Below are positions 60,027 to 64,000 of a DNA stretch of 64,000 nucleotides, piece by piece. The DNA is from Maylandia zebra (lineage: Eukaryota; Chordata; Actinopteri; Cichliformes; Cichlidae), in assembly GCF_041146795.1 (NCBI RefSeq), contig NC_135176.1, positions 20,371,286 to 20,435,285 on the forward strand, given 5' to 3'. Below the pieces are notes generated by a model, which ran no database searches, had not been told where the DNA came from, and saw only the letters and a list, made by a program, of their open reading frames with translations. Within the stretch, counting starts at the first letter, position 1; each line of letters opens with the position of its first letter. The translations under genes and the position numbers were made by a program.

Positions 60027-63000
60027 CTGGAGGAGACAAAAAAAAGATGACCCATGAAACAATCTGGAGAAAAGTGTGAAAGCAAGGTGAAGGAACACAC
60101 AAATAAACTCCAACCCCGCCTGTTCACTTACTGTAAGTCATTGTGAATAAAAGCAACAGTTGCTGATGGAGTGAACAATCACACAGACTGAAGTCATATT
60201 GACCGGTGCATTTATCTCGCCTCAATGAACAAATGATGGATTAATGATATCGATGAATGATATAGTCTCTATAGATGGATGTATCTCCAAATGCACATCT
60301 GAGACTGTAATTCAGCAACGCTGCCAGCCTCCTCTACAAAAATATCAATAAAATATCAACTCAGAAGATGGAAAGGTACATTGCAAGGTCGATTCCATTC
60401 CCGCGTAATGAACTTAAGCGACACATATTTTATTTAGGAAAAAAAAACTAAAAAAAAAAACTGTCAGATGAATGGAGTGATGATGAATATTGACTGTGAG
60501 TTTTCTTCCCGAGCATCTTTGTTAGCGATGATGGACTAAAACAGATGACCCCCACCCTCCCAACAGTTAACATCCGAGAGTCGCATCTAGAATGTAAATT
60601 GGCCGTTTAAAGCAAATGTGGAACACGTTTTAAAAAAGGGGGAAAAACAGCTCGGTGCTGTATGTCAGACTCAAAGGTCTGGCAAACGACAGGTCGAGTG
60701 TGTGCTCGCATGTGCGTGTTCACATCTGAGAACTGGCAGGGAAACAGAGGAGTGGGGTTTTTGTTTGTGCTCAGTCTTGTAGATACAACAAAAATAATTA
60801 AATAGAGATAAGAAGTGTTGCTGGGATGGGTTGCAGGAATGTTGCCCTACATTCTTTAAGGAACTGGGCTCAGAAGCAAAATGCAAAGTATGTTTGGCAT
60901 CTGTTGAAGCACAAAGACTTGCAGGCTTCTAGTAAAATGGTGCAAACATGTTTTACACAGTGCATTACAGACTGCATAGCCTACAGATCCACTTATGTGA
61001 TTCTGAAATGTTCAATTACTGTAAACGAAAGGTTGTTAAAATCTTCAGGGACAGATTTTCTTATCTTGACTTGGGGCATTTCTACAGTAAAAAAACCTTT
61101 TTTTATAAACACACTATACAGAGTGCATTCATAATATATAGCTCATGCTATTTGCTCAGTGACATTTATCAGCAAGCTGGAGATTTTTTTCCTGGATAAA
61201 CAATCTGCATCAAATTCTCAGTGATGCTGTTAAAAGTGAGATTGTGCAGGCTGCTTAAAGGCCAGCTGGTAACAGGGTCTCAGCTAATCCTGGTAAAACA
61301 CACACTGGGACCAAAAGTGATAAACAGACAGAAGAAATGAATCTAAAATGTTACCAGATGAGATGAGAAGTGTGAAATCAGGACGATCCGCGGTTTCACT
61401 TGAATTTGGTAACAAGACACCAGCAACAAAAGTGTGTCGCACAATTATAATGAAAGGAACTAAATTAAAGAGTCCCTTGTGCAATCAGAGAAAACCAGTG
61501 TAGTCACAGGCAGACGGGGGAGCATCTGTGTGCTGAGATACTGAGAAAGCTGTTTGGTTTCTGAGATCTGCTTCTTTTTTTCTTTCTTTTTTTTTTGCAG
61601 GATCAGAGGTTATCAGTGTTTTGTTTTGAAAGCTTGATGAGGTTTTCTGCAGCCACTGAAACGCTGGATACCAAAGAGTCCCGGTTCGCACCCTGATTAA
61701 CCATTGACTGCATGTCGAAACACACCCTAAGCAACAGCGACCAGCGGCAGCTGATGTTTCGATCCAACTCAGCTTGGTCTTATTTTATTTTAGTTTCGAC
61801 TGCAAAAGCCTCAGCAGGAACAGCACAGCCAATAATAAGTGTAAAAGTATTGATTATAGGTTGTCACCTCATCCAGCTTGGCCTACAATGAATTACGAAC
61901 GCAGCCAAGACTGTCAGACTCTCAACTCTGCTGCATTAATGTCATGACATTTGGTCTCCTGCTTTAGGGCCAAATATAAGCCAAAGGTCTGTCCACTCCC
62001 TACATCTGAAAGCAGAAAATGTAACATGCACAGGAAGCAATAAAATTGGCACAAGAAACAATTCCCAAACTAACGCATATTGAATAGATATATGTATATA
62101 TACGCAACAATAAAATCCTCAATTCCTCCTTTAAAATCCTTAATGTGTGCCTCTTGCATTCCATGTCTAAATTAGGACCATTTCTCTGAAACCCTGTATG
62201 TTTGCTTTTATGTTCATGGGCTTTTAAACTGCAAGGACTAGAGCTTCTAGTAGTTTTATGTGACACTTGAATAAAAACGATGTAAGATGAGGCAACAGAG
62301 TGGAAAAATAACCACATATTTGCCTCATATTTAGAGGTAGCTGAGCTCAAAAGCAGAGCTTGAAGGATGATCCTAGGAAATTCAGAAATAAATAAATATA
62401 AAAAAAACCCAAACATCTATATCAAGCTGTAACTAAACAGCAGACAAGGTCAAAAGGTGTTCAGTTTTACACTGCCTGTGAGTAACCACTAACTAATTCA
62501 CTGGAGGTTTAGAGATATTTAACTTTTAGTAGGGTAATTACTACATTTCCATGTCCCAATCTATTTGTTCCTTTGGGTGACAATTCATCAGCTGGGATTT
62601 AACCATCGATGTGTGGCTGTGCAAATAGCCAGAGGGATGTGATGATGATGACAATGATGATGATGAAGTATTGATTGCACGATTGCCAGCTGGGATTATC
62701 GATAAGCCGAAATCCACACAGGAAAAAAAAATGCAGATAAAGAACACAAAAAGAAGTGAGATTTATGCTGCAAGCGTGCAAAGGTTTCCACGATTACACG
62801 ACAACACGGCGCTAAATTTAAGACACCTGTAATACTGGTTAGGATCAAATGTAAGAGCAGAGTTTTAAAGTATGCATGACTGAAGGGATTTGAGCTCATA
62901 AAGAGAGATTTACTTTAAAATGCAATAAAAACTTTTTTTTCCCTCCCATGTGTTTTAAAGCCTTGGCGTTAAAAAAGAAAAAAAAAAGTGAATATCATTC

Positions 63001-64000
63001 AGAGCGTGTAATTGAACTACAAGATGTCAGAGTAAGCATGTGTGTGCGTGGCGGGGAGGGGGGGGATTCATGTATATTACTCTTCTGTTTGACCGCCTGT
63101 GCGGCTGAGCCCCGTCATCCGTTGTATTTTTGCTCATCTGTCGTCACTTCTTCCTCTTTCTCGCTGCTGCCTTTCACTGAATCCAGCCGAGAGGCCAAAA
63201 GCGAAGAACATCGGAGCAAAAAAGGCAGATAATTATTCTCGACACAATTAGCTTCTTTTTGAATAAATCTACAACGTGACGGCTACAGCATTTCAGCAGT
63301 GACGCACAAGCAAAGAAATCATACAGTGAATACCACTGCTGACTGTGCTCTGGGGGCAGAAGGTAATTTTTAGCCTGATTACTCTTCTACTATGTCATTA
63401 CCCTGTGTTTGTGTGTGTGTCATGCTCATTATTTGCTGTGGGTCATCAAAGATGAACATTTGCCACTGAAGTCACCTACCACAGCGGCAAGGTCATGACC
63501 CCGTAAGAGGGGGGGAAAAAAAGGAGGCCTGGGTTTGGTCACTCTGAATAGATTTATTGTGCGTAGCATTTATTCTATGCTGTGCCTGCTGTGGTGGCTC
63601 AATAACAACTAGAGTGTATTTTAACTCTGCTTATCAAACTAACCTCAGATTATTTTAACAGATTCTTTCTTTCCAATCTGAACAGTTTCTTCCCGGCAGC
63701 TCTGTATTCTTTTAGCCACACCGAGTTTGCTCCACTCGCTCGTGTCCTCCATGCAGAGAGCTTTTATAATAAGCTTTGCATTATCTGAAAATACAAACCA
63801 AATGTCCGCCGTTTTCTCATAACCTGAGTTTACCACGCAGGTTCGGTTAGAAAAGAGTCTCAGATGCATTGATGGTTGAACAAAGAGACCTGTGATTGCA
63901 CGCAGTCCTGTACAGCTGACTCATCAGAAGCTCCTTGAGAGCAGTTGTGTTCACTGCCTTTTCTTTGCATTCTTTATTCACTTCCCCACCAAGGTCCTCT
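60027..64000 (-). other. Part of first large intron of the picalm-like gene
   Basis: No exon, RNA gene or clear transposon was recognised in these 4 kb. It holds a few A/T runs and simple repeats such as (GAT)n at 62640-62665. The upstream coding exon is expected further right, outside the window. Confidence 0.55.

Overview
The window is vertebrate nuclear DNA, almost certainly from a teleost fish. Genes are split by many GT-AG introns, intergenic DNA is AT-rich, and remnants of fish-typical transposons (Tc1-like, hAT, L2, RTE and tRNA-derived SINEs) are frequent. The species cannot be fixed from sequence alone. There is no bacterial-style operon, CRISPR array or phage.

Layout. 1-4968: 3' part of a Ty3/Gypsy-class LTR retrotransposon of the Gmr1 type (integrase upstream of reverse transcriptase), with an open gag-pol frame and a 683-bp 3' LTR. 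6.6-10.06 kb (+): cd248 (endosialin), two exons. 10.41-10.49 kb (-): a tRNA-Ser(GCU) gene. 10.7-21.2 kb (+): dpp3 (dipeptidyl peptidase III), 18 coding exons, 726 codons. 22.0-23.15 kb: a 1.1-kb hAT-like non-autonomous element carrying a large palindrome. 23.2-26.8 kb (-): a RIN1-like gene with an SH2 domain and a Pro/Ser-rich tail but no visible Rab5-GEF (VPS9) exons. 27.5-28.6 kb: shared head-to-head promoter region. 28.6-34.0 kb (+): rbm14, 7 coding exons. 34.0-42.4 kb: no gene found apart from probable 3' UTR. 42.4-60.0 kb (-), continuing beyond the right edge: a PICALM-family clathrin-assembly gene, 18 exons visible, first coding exon missing.

The genes do not form a pathway. CD248 is a cell-surface C-type lectin, DPP3 a cytosolic zinc peptidase, RIN1 a Ras/Rab5/ABL adaptor, RBM14 a nuclear RNA-binding coactivator and PICALM an endocytic adaptor. 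Their co-location reflects conserved synteny: CD248, RIN1, DPP3 and RBM14 also lie close together on human 11q13, which supports the gene calls. The PICALM-like gene is not part of that human block.

All exon boundaries were worked out by eye from splice signals, reading phase and recalled protein families; no alignment was run. I found no convincing new gene system. The best leads are the truncated RIN1-like gene, the palindrome-bearing hAT element, the intact Gmr1-type element, the GC-AG intron in cd248 and several repeats lying directly at splice sites.
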